Shown: positions 23,801 through 33,077 of the stretch, piece after piece
How the letters are laid out: each line of letters opens with the position of its first letter
Numbering within the stretch: position 1 is the stretch's first letter
NCBI GenBank assembly: GCA_003212275.1
Contig: QCQE01000003.1
Coordinates: 1 to 64,000, forward strand
From: Pelagibacteraceae bacterium AG-447-N18
Lineage (GTDB): Bacteria; Pseudomonadota; Alphaproteobacteria; Pelagibacterales; Pelagibacteraceae
Reading direction: 5' to 3'
DNA: 64,000 nt
The notes under the pieces: generated by a model
Seen by the model: the letters and a program-made list of their open reading frames with translations, nothing else
Told to the model about the DNA's origin: nothing
Databases searched by the model: none
Position numbers and translations under genes: made by a program

Positions 23801-25387
23801 ATTGGTCACTTGGCTAAAGTTTTGTCTAAAAAAGTGATAAAGTGGTCTGTATTTGTCTGATAGAACTGCTAAAGGTGTATCATCACCCATGGAACCCGTC
23901 GCTTCTTTTGCATCTTCAGCCATTGGATGTAAAATTAGCTCTAAGTCCTCTAAACTAATTCCAAAAGTGTGTTGTCGTCTCCTTAGATCTTCACCATCAA
24001 AATTATGTTTTTCATTAGAAATAGATAATTTTTCATCTAAATCTATTATCTGAGAATTGAAATGCTTATATTCTTTTGCCAAATAGTCTTTAATTTGATT
24101 ATTCGTAAACACTTTGCCTTTTTCAATTCTAACACCAATTATCTCCCCTGGGCCAAGTCTTCCTTTTGATAAAATTCTTTTTTCATTTAATTCAATCATT
24201 CCAGTTTCAGATCCGGCAAAGAGAAACTTATCTTTTGTTATTGCGTATCTTAAAGGTCTTAAACCATTACGATCATTTGCTGCAATGACCCATTCGTTAT
24301 CTGTTGCAGCAATAGCGGCAGGTCCATCCCAAGGTTCCATAGTACTATTTAAAAAATTAAACAGTTGTTGATGGCTTTTTGGAAGAGTTTTATTTCTTTT
24401 TGACCAAGCATCAGGGATCATCATTAATTTTGCTAAAGGTGCAGGTTGGCCAGATTTATTTAATAACTCAAAAACATTATCTAGTGCCGCAGAGTCAGAA
24501 ACTCCTTTTTGTATAACTGGCTTTAAATTTTCAACATTTTCAAAAAGAGGGCTACTCATCTCTTGTTCATGAACTCTCATCCAGTTTTTATTTCCTTTGT
24601 AAGTATTAATTTCACCATTATGGGCAACTGCTCTAAATGGTTGTGCCAAACTCCAGCTTGGAGCAGTATTAGTTGAAAATCTCTGATGAAAAATTGCAAA
24701 TCTTGAAATAAATCTTTCGTCTTTTAAATCCAAGAAAAAATCTGAGATAGCCTCAGCTAAAAACATGCCCTTATAGATGATTGATTTAGAACTTATTGAG
24801 CAAATATAAAAATTATTTAATGATAAATTGAATGCTTTATTCTCAATTTTTTTTCTTGTTTCATAAATTTTTCTTTCAAGCTCTTTATCAAGCAAATTTT
24901 TATCATTCGATTTAAAAAGCACTTGAATTATCTCTGGCATAGTTTGGAAAGCTTTTTCTCCTAAAACTTTTGGATTAACAGGCACCTGTCTCCATCCATA
25001 GATACTAAAATCGTTTTTAGTTAACTCACTTTCTACAATCGTTTTACAGCTTTCTTGTGAGGAGTAATCATTTCTTGGTAAAAAAATCATTCCAACACAA
25101 ATATCAGAGCCATCATGTGTGTGACCTGTAACCTCTATTTTTTCAACAAAGAAATCTTTGGGAATTTCTAAATGTATTCCTGCCCCATCACCTGTTTTTC
25201 CATCAGCATCAACAGCTCCTCGATGCCAAACAGCCTTTAAAGCTTCAATTCCATATTCTACAACCTCTCTTGATTTTTTTCCCTCTGTTGATGCAATTAA
25301 CCCTACGCCACATGCATCATGTTCCATTTCCTTAGAATAAACATTGTTTTTAATAAGTAATTCTAAATTTTTTTTATATATACTCAT
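20882..25387 (-). CDS. gltB: Glutamate synthase (NADPH) large subunit
   Basis: 1501 residues. The N-terminal glutaminase domain starts at Cys26 (MEHDACGVGLIAS), the nucleophile exposed after removal of a 25-residue propeptide. The central and FMN-binding domains follow (GEGGEDANRFKIMDSGDSAN; PGEGGQLPGFKV; GHNGGTGATPQTS), then a 3Fe-4S cysteine cluster (CIMVRQCHSNTCPVGVCTQD) and the C-terminal GXGXG beta-helix domain (GDVGDNFAAGMTGGMAFIYD). Together with GltD it makes glutamate from 2-oxoglutarate and glutamine. The start overlaps the gltD stop by 1 nt (TAATG). Confidence 0.98.
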   Translation of the reverse strand: MSIYKKNLELLIKNNVYSKEMEHDACGVGLIASTEGKKSREVVEYGIEALKAVWHRGAVDADGKTGDGAGIHLEIPKDFFVEKIEVTGHTHDGSDICVGMIFLPRNDYSSQESCKTIVESELTKNDFSIYGWRQVPVNPKVLGEKAFQTMPEIIQVLFKSNDKNLLDKELERKIYETRKKIENKAFNLSLNNFYICSISSKSIIYKGMFLAEAISDFFLDLKDERFISRFAIFHQRFSTNTAPSWSLAQPFRAVAHNGEINTYKGNKNWMRVHEQEMSSPLFENVENLKPVIQKGVSDSAALDNVFELLNKSGQPAPLAKLMMIPDAWSKRNKTLPKSHQQLFNFLNSTMEPWDGPAAIAATDNEWVIAANDRNGLRPLRYAITKDKFLFAGSETGMIELNEKRILSKGRLGPGEIIGVRIEKGKVFTNNQIKDYLAKEYKHFNSQIIDLDEKLSISNEKHNFDGEDLRRRQHTFGISLEDLELILHPMAEDAKEATGSMGDDTPLAVLSDKYRPLYHFFRQNFSQVTNPPIDSLRENKVMSLKTRFGNLGNILDFDTLTKENIYVLNSPILSNSQFNKFINFFGKNSVSIDCTFSNDQSLFDSIKRIQKESEIAVRQGVTQLVLSDKAISDTRMPMPMLLCVGAINTFLIDKKLRGYVSINVQSGEALDTHSFATLIGVGATTVNPYIAFDSLYQRHEKKLFGQYSFDECVERYIKSVNAGLLKIMSKMGISVLSSYRGGCNFETVGLSRSIVDDYFPGVTSKISGIGLSGIEKKIRAIHKEAFESTDTVLPIGGIYRYRKNGETHQYQGRLIHLLQSAVGSNSYTAYKKYAEGIYNLPPINLRDLIDFRKKKLGPSIQISEVEPIEKILKRFGSGSMSHGALSKEAHETLAIGMNRIKGASCSGEGGEDANRFKIMDSGDSANSRVKQIASARFGVTVNYLNNCNEIEIKIAQGAKPGEGGQLPGFKVTDEIAKLRHSTPGVTLISPPPHHDIYSIEDLAQLIYDLKQINPKARIGVKLVASSGVGTIAAGVAKAKADIILISGHNGGTGATPQTSVKYVGIPWEMGLTEANQVLTLNNLRHKVTLRTDGGIKTGRDVVIAAMMGAEEYGVATTALVAMGCIMVRQCHSNTCPVGVCTQDEKLREKFTGTPDKVVNLFTFIATEVREILASLGFKSLNEVIGRTDLLMQVSKASPNLDDLDLNPLFVQADPGNNKRYCEVSEINQVPDTLDQEIWPQIEKALDNSEKINNEFLIKNTNRAVGTRISHHLYKKYGYEKLEENFLTLDFKGSAGQSFGAFTAKGLKLNLKGDANDYVGKGLSGATISIKLPDESNLISNENTIIGNTVLYGATSGKLFAAGQAGDRFAVRNSGAITVIEGCDSNGCEYMTGGTAVILGDVGDNFAAGMTGGMAFIYDKSKEFEKKVNPDSVVWQNVETEYWSKFLKELVLEHSNETESSLSKRIIDDFENELKNFVQVCPKEMIDKLKNPISTKTKIKKVS

Positions 25388-26826
25388 TATGCAACTTTAG
25401 ATTTTTTTAATTCGATATTTTCAAGATAAGATTTGATTGATAAAGCAGCATCTCTACCATCTTTAATTGCCCAAACAACTAAAGATGCACCTCTTACAAT
25501 ATCCCCGGCAGCAAAGACACCTTTAATATTAGTTTCCATAGTGTCAAAGTCTGTTTTAATTGTTCCCCATTTTGTAACTTGTAATTCTTGTGCCTCAAAT
25601 AATAATGGCAAGTTTTCTGGATCAAATCCTAAAGCTTTTATTACCATATCTGCTTTAATTTCAAATTCGGATCCTTGTTTAATTTCTGGTCTTCTTCTAC
25701 CTGAGTCATCTGGATCTCCAAGTTGAATTTGATCTACAATTAATTTTTCAATTTTATTTTTCCCTCTAAATTCTTTTGGACTAGACAACCAAACAAATTC
25801 GACACCCTCTTCTTCTGCATTAGCTACTTCTCTTGCAGATCCAGGCATGTTATCTTTATCTCTTCTATATAAACATTTAACTGAATTAGCTTTTTGTCTT
25901 ACAGATGTTCGAACACAATCCATTGCGGTATCTCCACCTCCAATAACAACTACATCTTTACCTTCAGCATTTAATATACCTTTATCGAATAAATCAACTT
26001 TATCTCCCAACCCTTTTTTGTTTGATGCCGTTAAAAACTCCATAGCAGGAAAAATATTATCTAAATCATTACCTGGTAGATTAATTTCTCTTGGTTTATA
26101 AACTCCAGTAGCAATTAAAATTGCATCATGTTTTTTTCTCAATTGCTCTAAAGTTGCATCCTTACCAACCTCAAAATTTTGTTCAAATTTAATTCCACCA
26201 TCTTTCAACAATTTTGTTCTCCTCTCGACCACATGTTTTTCTAATTTAAAATTTGGAATTCCATAAATTAACAAACCGCCCGCTCTGTCATATCTGTCAT
26301 AAACAGTAATTTGATATCCATTTTTCCTAAGTTGTTCAGCAGCTGCCAGTCCAGCGGGTCCAGCACCAATTATTCCAACACTTTGGTCTTTTTCGTGTTT
26401 GATTGATATAGGCTTTACCCATCCGTTCTCCCAAGCACTATCAGTAATATATTTTTCAACTGATCCAATTGTTACAGTGCCATGACCTGACTGCTCAATA
26501 ACACAATTACCCTCACATAATCTGTCTTGAGGGCATATTCTGCCACAAACCTCAGGCATATTATTTGTACTTTGAGATAATTCATAAGCTTCCTTCAATC
26601 TGCCTTCAGCAGTCAATTTAAGCCAATCAGGAATGTTGTTACTTAAAGGACAATGGACTTGGCAAAAAGGAACGCCACATTGAGAGCATCTACTTGATTG
26701 CTCTTGTGCTTTTTGAGTGATAAATTCATCATAGATTTCATTAAAATCGTCTTTCCTATTATCAACTCCTCTTTTAGGTGGGGTTTGTTGACCTATTTTT
26801 ACGAATTTTAGCATTTTATCAGTCAT
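25387..26826 (-). CDS. gltD: Glutamate synthase (NADPH) small subunit
   Basis: 479 residues. The N-terminal part binds 4Fe-4S clusters (CSQCGVPFCQVHCPL; CGRICPQDRLCEGNC). An FAD site (VGIIGAGPAGLAAAEQLRKNGY) and an NADPH site (VVVIGGGDTAMDCVRTSVRQ) follow, with AAGDIVRGASLVVWAI at the end. It passes NADPH electrons to GltB. It is transcribed ahead of gltB from the 184-bp region shared with the divergent uppP gene. Confidence 0.97.
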   Translation of the reverse strand: MTDKMLKFVKIGQQTPPKRGVDNRKDDFNEIYDEFITQKAQEQSSRCSQCGVPFCQVHCPLSNNIPDWLKLTAEGRLKEAYELSQSTNNMPEVCGRICPQDRLCEGNCVIEQSGHGTVTIGSVEKYITDSAWENGWVKPISIKHEKDQSVGIIGAGPAGLAAAEQLRKNGYQITVYDRYDRAGGLLIYGIPNFKLEKHVVERRTKLLKDGGIKFEQNFEVGKDATLEQLRKKHDAILIATGVYKPREINLPGNDLDNIFPAMEFLTASNKKGLGDKVDLFDKGILNAEGKDVVVIGGGDTAMDCVRTSVRQKANSVKCLYRRDKDNMPGSAREVANAEEEGVEFVWLSSPKEFRGKNKIEKLIVDQIQLGDPDDSGRRRPEIKQGSEFEIKADMVIKALGFDPENLPLLFEAQELQVTKWGTIKTDFDTMETNIKGVFAAGDIVRGASLVVWAIKDGRDAALSIKSYLENIELKKSKVA

Positions 26827-27010
26827 AAATTTTTATAAATTTATCGCAAAATATACATAGTTTTTATTAGTAAAAGAAATAAATAGGTCAGTTATTATTA
26901 CCTAATTACAATAATATTTAGCTTAAAATCTACTTAATCTGATTTTTGCATACCTAATATGATTAAATCGAATTGTTTAAAATGAATATTTTTTAAGCTA
27001 CGACACATGT

Positions 27011-27778
27011 ATGTTGCAAGATTTTATAGAAATTTTGATTCTTTCTGCTGTTCAAGGAATTTCTGAGTTTTTACCCATAAGTTCGTCAGCTCATTTAATA
27101 TTGGTGTCAAATTTTTATGATTTAGAAACAAGTTCTTTATTAATAGACATAAGTCTACATTTAGGCTCATTAATTGCAGTAATTTTTTATTTTAGAAAAG
27201 AGCTATTTGATCTAAGAAATAATAATAGGTTATTAAGTTTAATAATTATTGGCTCCTTGCCTTTAATATTTTTTGGATACATTTTATATTCCACTGAATT
27301 TATTCATCTTTTAAGAAACACAAAAATAATTGCATCAACAACACTATTTTTTGGTTTCATACTTTTCTTTGCTGATCAAAGAAAAATTGATCGGAATATT
27401 TCTACAGATTTAAATATTAAATCAGTTTTATTAATTGGTATATTTCAAATATTAGCGTTGATACCAGGAGTTAGTAGGGCTGGAATAACGATTACGGCAG
27501 CAAGATTTTTGAATTTCAATAGAACAGACGCTAGTAAAATTTCTTTTTTACTGTCTATACCTGCATTAGCAGGAGCAAGCTTCCTAGGTTTAAGAGAGGC
27601 TTTTGAACAATCAATAGAAATTAATTATTTATTATTAATTGCTACTTTTTTATCATTTATGTTTTCATTTTTTACAATTAAGTATTTTCTTAAATTTATA
27701 AGTAAAATTTCTTTTAATGTATTTGTAATTTATCGGATAATTCTTGGCTTAATTTTATTTTATATAATATATATTTAA
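27011..27778 (+). CDS. uppP: Undecaprenyl-diphosphate phosphatase
   Basis: 255 residues, a multi-spanning inner-membrane protein that recycles undecaprenyl diphosphate for peptidoglycan and O-antigen carriers. The two conserved active-site segments are VQGISEFLPISSSAHLIL near the N-terminus and IPGVSRAGITITAARFL in the middle. Slightly shorter than the usual 265-275. The 184-bp upstream region, shared with gltD, is A+T-rich with no clear regulatory motif. Its stop overlaps the convergent transporter stop by 4 nt (TTAA). Confidence 0.96.
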   Translation: MLQDFIEILILSAVQGISEFLPISSSAHLILVSNFYDLETSSLLIDISLHLGSLIAVIFYFRKELFDLRNNNRLLSLIIIGSLPLIFFGYILYSTEFIHLLRNTKIIASTTLFFGFILFFADQRKIDRNISTDLNIKSVLLIGIFQILALIPGVSRAGITITAARFLNFNRTDASKISFLLSIPALAGASFLGLREAFEQSIEINYLLLIATFLSFMFSFFTIKYFLKFISKISFNVFVIYRIILGLILFYIIYI

Positions 27779-28665
27779 CTTGCTTTCCTTATTAATGGAA
27801 CTAATTGAGATAATAAAACTCCACTTAATATAAAAAAACAACCAAGTAAATTATTAATGCCTAATATTTGATTTAAAAGAAACCAGGCAGCAATTGTTGC
27901 AAATACACCCTCCAAAGAAAAAATTATTGCTGCTGGTGCTGGAGTTATATTTCTTTGAGCATAAATTTGTAAAACAAATGCAAAACCACCTGATAAAATA
28001 CCAGCATATAAAATCGAGTCTATTTCATTTAATATATTATCGATTACAAATTCTTCAGAAAATAAACCTATTATAAATGAGAATAGAGCAACTAGCAGAG
28101 TTTGAATTGCACCAATGGTCAATGGTAGATTGTACTTTTTGACAATCATACCAGTAAAAATAATATGTGTACTCCAAAATAAAGCTCCTAATACCACAAG
28201 GGTATCACCTAATCTTACAGTTGCATCTTGAAAATTTGTTAATAAATATCCGCCAATTAAACATAAAATTACTGATGGCCATACACTCCAGTGTAAAAAA
28301 TCTTTTTTAAAGATGAAAATAATTATTGGGACCATTGGCACATAAAAAATTGTAAAAAAAGCAGCATTTGCTACATCAGTGTAAAGCAACGCAACCTGTT
28401 GTAATGCTGAGCCCAAAAATAATGATAGTCCGATTAAAAAGGACAGGATAGCGAATGTTTTTGTATCAAACCTAAATTCTTTTTTTAGTTTTTTTGCTTC
28501 AAACATTAATGCTAAAGGAACAATTGCTAAAAAACCCACAAAAAATCTTACTGAATTAAAAGTGAATGGGCCGATGTCGTCCATGCCTGTATCTTGTGCA
28601 ATAAATGTAGTCCCCCAAATGAAAGTGCATAATAGTGCACTAAATAATGAGAGAGTTTTTGACAT
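27775..28665 (-). CDS. EamA/DMT superfamily transporter
   Basis: 296 residues with ten predicted transmembrane helices in two EamA repeats. The first repeat begins LLCTFIWGTTFIAQD and the second contains LGDTLVVLGALFWSTHIIFTG and ITPAPAAIIFSLEGVFATIAAWFLL, both typical of the drug/metabolite transporter family. Substrate unknown; relatives export amino acids or other metabolites. It starts 4 bp after the aceF stop and may ride on the aceE-aceF transcript. Confidence 0.9.
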   Translation of the reverse strand: MSKTLSLFSALLCTFIWGTTFIAQDTGMDDIGPFTFNSVRFFVGFLAIVPLALMFEAKKLKKEFRFDTKTFAILSFLIGLSLFLGSALQQVALLYTDVANAAFFTIFYVPMVPIIIFIFKKDFLHWSVWPSVILCLIGGYLLTNFQDATVRLGDTLVVLGALFWSTHIIFTGMIVKKYNLPLTIGAIQTLLVALFSFIIGLFSEEFVIDNILNEIDSILYAGILSGGFAFVLQIYAQRNITPAPAAIIFSLEGVFATIAAWFLLNQILGINNLLGCFFILSGVLLSQLVPLIRKAS

Positions 28666-28669
28666 ATTT

Positions 28670-29944
28670 TTACACAGCTAATTTGTAAGCAAAATTTTTT
28701 CCAAGATTGTCTTTCAAATCGTTGTTAAATCGAGCTGCTTCAGCTCCATCAATTATTCTGTGATCATATGATAAAGATAAAGGTAACATTGTTCGTGTAA
28801 TAAATTTTCCATCAATAAAAATTTGTTTTTTTTGAGATTTGCCAACTCCCAAAATTGCAACTTCAGGATAATTAATTATAGGTGTAAAAAAAGAACCGCC
28901 AATACCTCCTAGACTTGTTATTGTCATGGAACCACCAAATAATTCTTTTTTATCAATTTTAAGATTCCTGCACTGATCACTTAATTTTTTAAGTTCGTTG
29001 CCAATTAATGAAATATTCTTATTATCAGCATTTCTTAGTTTTGGAACCATAAGTCCATGCTTCGTATCTACTGCTATTCCAATATGGTAATACTTTTTTA
29101 AGGTCATTTTTCCTTTATCAATTTCATCTATAGATGAATTAAAATTTGGAAATTTTTTAAGTGATGCAGTTAATGCTTTGACGATAAAAGCTAAAGGAGT
29201 AATTTTTTTTTTTTCTCCAGTGTAAATATCTGTAAGAGATGTTCTAAACTCCTCTAATTCAGTTATATCTGCTTCATCATGATTGGTCACATGGGGAATA
29301 TTGGTCCAAGAATTCATTAGATATTTAGACGAAAGTCTCTTCACTCTTGGAATATCCTTTATTTCTGTTTTTCCAAATTCAGAGTGAGGATATTCTAGTT
29401 CTATCGTTTCATCTTTTTTGAATTCTTTTTCAGAATTTCTTCTAGGTTTATTTGCGACAAATGACTTTACATCACTTTCAATTACTCTTCCTAGTCTTTC
29501 ACTACCTTCAACTTTACTAATATCAACACCAAGTTCTCTTGCAAATTTTCTGACTTTTGGTGAGGCTGCAGTTTTTTTAGAAAAATCTGTTACGATAACA
29601 TTTTTTGATCCAACTTCTCTTCTAATTTCTATTTTTTTTTCCTTAGTATTTTCTTTTTTAATTGTTTTTATTTCTTCAGTTTTTAATTGAGTTTCTACTT
29701 GATTGTCTTTTAATTCAATTTCTAATATTTTATCACCCTCAGAAACCTTATCCCCAACATTTAAATTTAATTCTGTAACTATTCCATTATGTAATGAGGG
29801 TATTTCAACACTCGATTTATCACTTTCAATTGTTATTAAAGGATCATTTTTTTTAATCTCTTGACCCTTTTTGACTATAATTTCAATAACCTCTACATCT
29901 TTAAATTCACCAATATTTGGAACTTTTATATCTTTTTTGGGCAT
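28670..29944 (-). CDS. aceF: Pyruvate dehydrogenase E2, dihydrolipoamide acetyltransferase
   Basis: About 424 residues from the ATG at 29944 (MPKKDIKVPNIGEF), which lies 1 nt after the aceE stop. The frame is open upstream to 30022, but that part lies inside aceE and is not E2-like. Domains: one lipoyl domain with target Lys43 (ESDKSSVEIPS), a Lys/Glu linker, the peripheral-subunit-binding domain (SPKVRKFARELGVDISKVEG), and the catalytic domain ending LSYDHRIIDGAEAARF with His and Asp of the HxxxD motif. It transfers acetyl from lipoamide to CoA. Only one lipoyl domain here, against three in E. coli; the second of this complex sits on AceE. Confidence 0.95.
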   Translation of the reverse strand: MPKKDIKVPNIGEFKDVEVIEIIVKKGQEIKKNDPLITIESDKSSVEIPSLHNGIVTELNLNVGDKVSEGDKILEIELKDNQVETQLKTEEIKTIKKENTKEKKIEIRREVGSKNVIVTDFSKKTAASPKVRKFARELGVDISKVEGSERLGRVIESDVKSFVANKPRRNSEKEFKKDETIELEYPHSEFGKTEIKDIPRVKRLSSKYLMNSWTNIPHVTNHDEADITELEEFRTSLTDIYTGEKKKITPLAFIVKALTASLKKFPNFNSSIDEIDKGKMTLKKYYHIGIAVDTKHGLMVPKLRNADNKNISLIGNELKKLSDQCRNLKIDKKELFGGSMTITSLGGIGGSFFTPIINYPEVAILGVGKSQKKQIFIDGKFITRTMLPLSLSYDHRIIDGAEAARFNNDLKDNLGKNFAYKLAV

Positions 29945-29945
29945 T

Positions 29946-32900
29946 CTATAATTTTGTTGGCATAGGTTTATCAATATCAATCTTATACTTTTTGATTGCT
30001 TCTTTTGCATATTTTGATGCAATAAGCTGTTCCTTAGCTAAAATACTTAAACCATATGTTGTGATATGTTCCTTATCAACTTCAAAAAATTTTCTTAACT
30101 TCTTTCTTGTATCACTTCGACCAAATCCATCCGTTCCTAATGAATAAAAACTTTTATTTACGTATGGTCTAATCTGGTCAGAATTCATTCTCATATAATC
30201 AGAAGCTGCTAAAATTGGTCCTTCAGTATTACCCAAACATTTTTCTACATAGCTTTTTTTAGGCTCTTTATCAGGATTTAGAAGATTGTATCTCTCTACC
30301 TCAAGGCCATCCCTTCTTAATTCATTAAAGCTGGTTACACTCCAAATCTCACTATCGATTTGATACTCATTTTGTAATATTTCGGCACCAGCTATCATTT
30401 CTCTTAAGATTGTGCCAGATCCAAGAAATTGAATTTTAGTTTTTTTATACTTGTTAAACTCCTTTATTTTATACATTCCTTTTAAAATACCATCCTCACA
30501 TGATTTATCTTTTGGCATTTCTGGATGAGGATAATTTTCATTCATGGTCGTAATGTAATAGAAAATATTCTCTTTTTTCTCATGCATTCTTCTTAAACCT
30601 TCTCGAAAAATGACTGCAAGCTCGTAGTGAAATGTTGGATCGTATGATCTGCAATTAGGAATAGTTGAAGCCATCAAATGACTATGACCATCTTGATGTT
30701 GTAAACCTTCCCCAGCAAGAGTTGTTCTTCCAGCGGTTGCTCCGATCAAAAACCCTCTGGACTGGCTATCAGCACCCGCCCAAGCAAAATCACCAATTCT
30801 CTGAAAGCCAAACATTGAGTAAAAAAGATAAATTGGGATCATTTCTATATCATGGTTTGTATATGAAGTTCCTGCAGCGATCCAAGATGACATCGCTCCA
30901 GCCTCGTTAATTCCTTCCTCTAAAACTTGACCACTCTTTTCCTCTTTATACGAACTTAATTGAGCAGAATCTTCTGGCTCATATTTTTGACCTTCATGAG
31001 CATAAATTCCTATTTTTTGGAAAAAACCCTCCATTCCGAATGTTCTAGCCTCATCAGGTATGATTGGAACCAGTCTTGGTGCAACATTTTTATCTCTCAA
31101 AAGGTTTGTTAACATTCTGACCAATGCCATTGTGGTCGACATTTCTTTTTCACCTGTAGAAACTTTCATATTATCGAAAATATCTTTTGGTGGTGCTTTA
31201 ACAGGTTTCGCATAAGTTGTTCTTTCAGGAATAAAACCACCCAGTTGAATTCGTCTTTCATTTATGTATTTAATCTCTGGAGAATTTTGATCAGGCTTGT
31301 AGTATTCAATATTCTTAACTTGTTGATCTGTTAATGGAACATCAAACCTATCTCTGTAATACATTAAGTCGTCGATATCTAACTTCTTAGTCTGGTGAGT
31401 TGTATTTACACTCTCACCACTTTTGCCCATTCCATAACCCTTAATAGTTTTTGCAATTACAACTGTAGGACTTCCAACATTTTTAGATGCTTTATCATAA
31501 GCTGCAAAAACTTTATGAGGGTCGTGACCACCCCTGTTTAATCGCCAAATATCTTTGTCTGAAAGACTGGAAACCAACTCTTTGGTCTCTAAATATTTTC
31601 CAAAAAATTTTTCTCTCACATACGCACCGTCCCTTGCTTTCATTGCTTGATACTCGCCATCGACAGTCTCATTCATTGTTTTAACTAAATGACCTGTTTT
31701 ATCATTGGCAAGCAATGGATCCCAATAAGAGCCCCAAATAACTTTTATAACATTCCATCCTGCACCTCTAAATATTCCCTCTAATTCCTGAATTATTTTT
31801 CCGTTTCCTCGAACTGGTCCGTCTAGTCTTTGAAGATTACAATTTACAACAAATATTAAGTTATCTAATTTTTCTCTTGCAGCTAAACCAATCGCGCCTA
31901 AAGATTCAGGTTCATCCATTTCTCCATCACCTAAAAATGCCCAAACTTTTCTACCTTCATCTTTGATGAGACCTCTGTTGATCAAGTACTTCATGAATCT
32001 TGCTTGATAAATTGCAAGCATTGGACCTAATCCCATGGACACTGTTGGAAATTGCCAAAAATTCGGCATTAGCCAAGGATGAGGATATGAGGAAAGACCA
32101 CCAGGGTTTACTTCTTGTCTAAAACTATCTAATTGTTTTTCGTTAAGTCTACCTTCTAGATAAGCTCTAGCGTACATACCTGGAGCGCTATGACCTTGAA
32201 AATAAATTAAATCTCCACCAAATTTATTATTTTTAGCTCTCCAAAAATGATTCATACCAACATCGTAAAGAGTTGCAGCAGACGCAAAAGTTCCAATATG
32301 CCCTCCAAGTTCTGGGAATTTTTTATTTGCTCTAACTACCATTGCGGCAGCATTCCATCTAATTAAAGATCTAATTCTTCTCTCTATGTTTTGATCTCCA
32401 TTAGATTTTTTTTCCTCGTTGACTGGTATAGTGTTTATATAAGGAGTATTTTGCGTATAGGGTATATTGGCACCCTCCATATAAGCTTTGTTAATAAGTT
32501 CTTTAATTAAATAATGTGCCCTCTGATTTCCGTCTTTTTCTATTACTGCTGACAAAGACTCTAGCCATTCACTTGTTTCTAGTGGATCGATATCCCCTTC
32601 TTTAACTACTTGGATTATTTTTGGTTTTTCGGTCTCAATTATCTTTTGTGGAATATTATGGTCCTGATGTTTTCTTAAAGTGCTCTCAGCTTCTTGAATT
32701 AAATTTTCAGTTTCTTTTGGAACACTTTCTTTTTGAGATAATGATTGATTTGAAGAAATATTTATTAATAGATCTCCCTTTGAAACCTTATCTCCAACTT
32801 TAACATTTACAGACTCGACTTTGCCAGAAAATATTGATGGTATTTCAACACTCGATTTATCACTTTCAATAGTAACAACAGGATCATTTTTTTTAATATC

Positions 32901-32981
32901 TTGACCCTCTTTTACTAAAAGTTCTATAACTTCCACGTTCTCAAAATCACCTATGTCAGGAACTAACAATTTTTCAGTCAT
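29946..32981 (-). CDS. aceE: Pyruvate dehydrogenase E1 (AceE type) with N-terminal lipoyl domain
   Basis: 1011 residues, about 120 more than E. coli AceE (887). Residues 1-77 form a lipoyl domain with lipoylation site Lys42 (ESDKSSVEIPS), then a polar linker to about residue 125. The homodimeric E1 follows: RRIRSLIRWNAAAMVVRANK, the ThDP-binding WAFLGDGEMDEPESLGAI...FVVNCNLQRLDG, and C-terminal QEGLQHQDGHSHL-like segments. E1 decarboxylates pyruvate and acetylates lipoamide. The fused domain could let E1 feed E2 directly. aceF follows after 1 nt. No frameshift or stop separates the parts, so the fusion is real in this sequence. Confidence 0.95.
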   Translation of the reverse strand: MTEKLLVPDIGDFENVEVIELLVKEGQDIKKNDPVVTIESDKSSVEIPSIFSGKVESVNVKVGDKVSKGDLLINISSNQSLSQKESVPKETENLIQEAESTLRKHQDHNIPQKIIETEKPKIIQVVKEGDIDPLETSEWLESLSAVIEKDGNQRAHYLIKELINKAYMEGANIPYTQNTPYINTIPVNEEKKSNGDQNIERRIRSLIRWNAAAMVVRANKKFPELGGHIGTFASAATLYDVGMNHFWRAKNNKFGGDLIYFQGHSAPGMYARAYLEGRLNEKQLDSFRQEVNPGGLSSYPHPWLMPNFWQFPTVSMGLGPMLAIYQARFMKYLINRGLIKDEGRKVWAFLGDGEMDEPESLGAIGLAAREKLDNLIFVVNCNLQRLDGPVRGNGKIIQELEGIFRGAGWNVIKVIWGSYWDPLLANDKTGHLVKTMNETVDGEYQAMKARDGAYVREKFFGKYLETKELVSSLSDKDIWRLNRGGHDPHKVFAAYDKASKNVGSPTVVIAKTIKGYGMGKSGESVNTTHQTKKLDIDDLMYYRDRFDVPLTDQQVKNIEYYKPDQNSPEIKYINERRIQLGGFIPERTTYAKPVKAPPKDIFDNMKVSTGEKEMSTTMALVRMLTNLLRDKNVAPRLVPIIPDEARTFGMEGFFQKIGIYAHEGQKYEPEDSAQLSSYKEEKSGQVLEEGINEAGAMSSWIAAGTSYTNHDIEMIPIYLFYSMFGFQRIGDFAWAGADSQSRGFLIGATAGRTTLAGEGLQHQDGHSHLMASTIPNCRSYDPTFHYELAVIFREGLRRMHEKKENIFYYITTMNENYPHPEMPKDKSCEDGILKGMYKIKEFNKYKKTKIQFLGSGTILREMIAGAEILQNEYQIDSEIWSVTSFNELRRDGLEVERYNLLNPDKEPKKSYVEKCLGNTEGPILAASDYMRMNSDQIRPYVNKSFYSLGTDGFGRSDTRKKLRKFFEVDKEHITTYGLSILAKEQLIASKYAKEAIKKYKIDIDKPMPTKL

Positions 32982-33077
32982 TTTTAAAAGTTTTATACAT
33001 AAAAAAAATTTACTTAATCTTTAATTTTAACACATTCTATCCAATTTTTTGACACTCTTTATTGAAATACTCAAATA

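Noticed and set aside
29945-30022. N-terminal extension of aceF to 30022
   Set aside because: It lies inside the aceE end and the lipoyl domain starts at 29944 right after the aceE stop.
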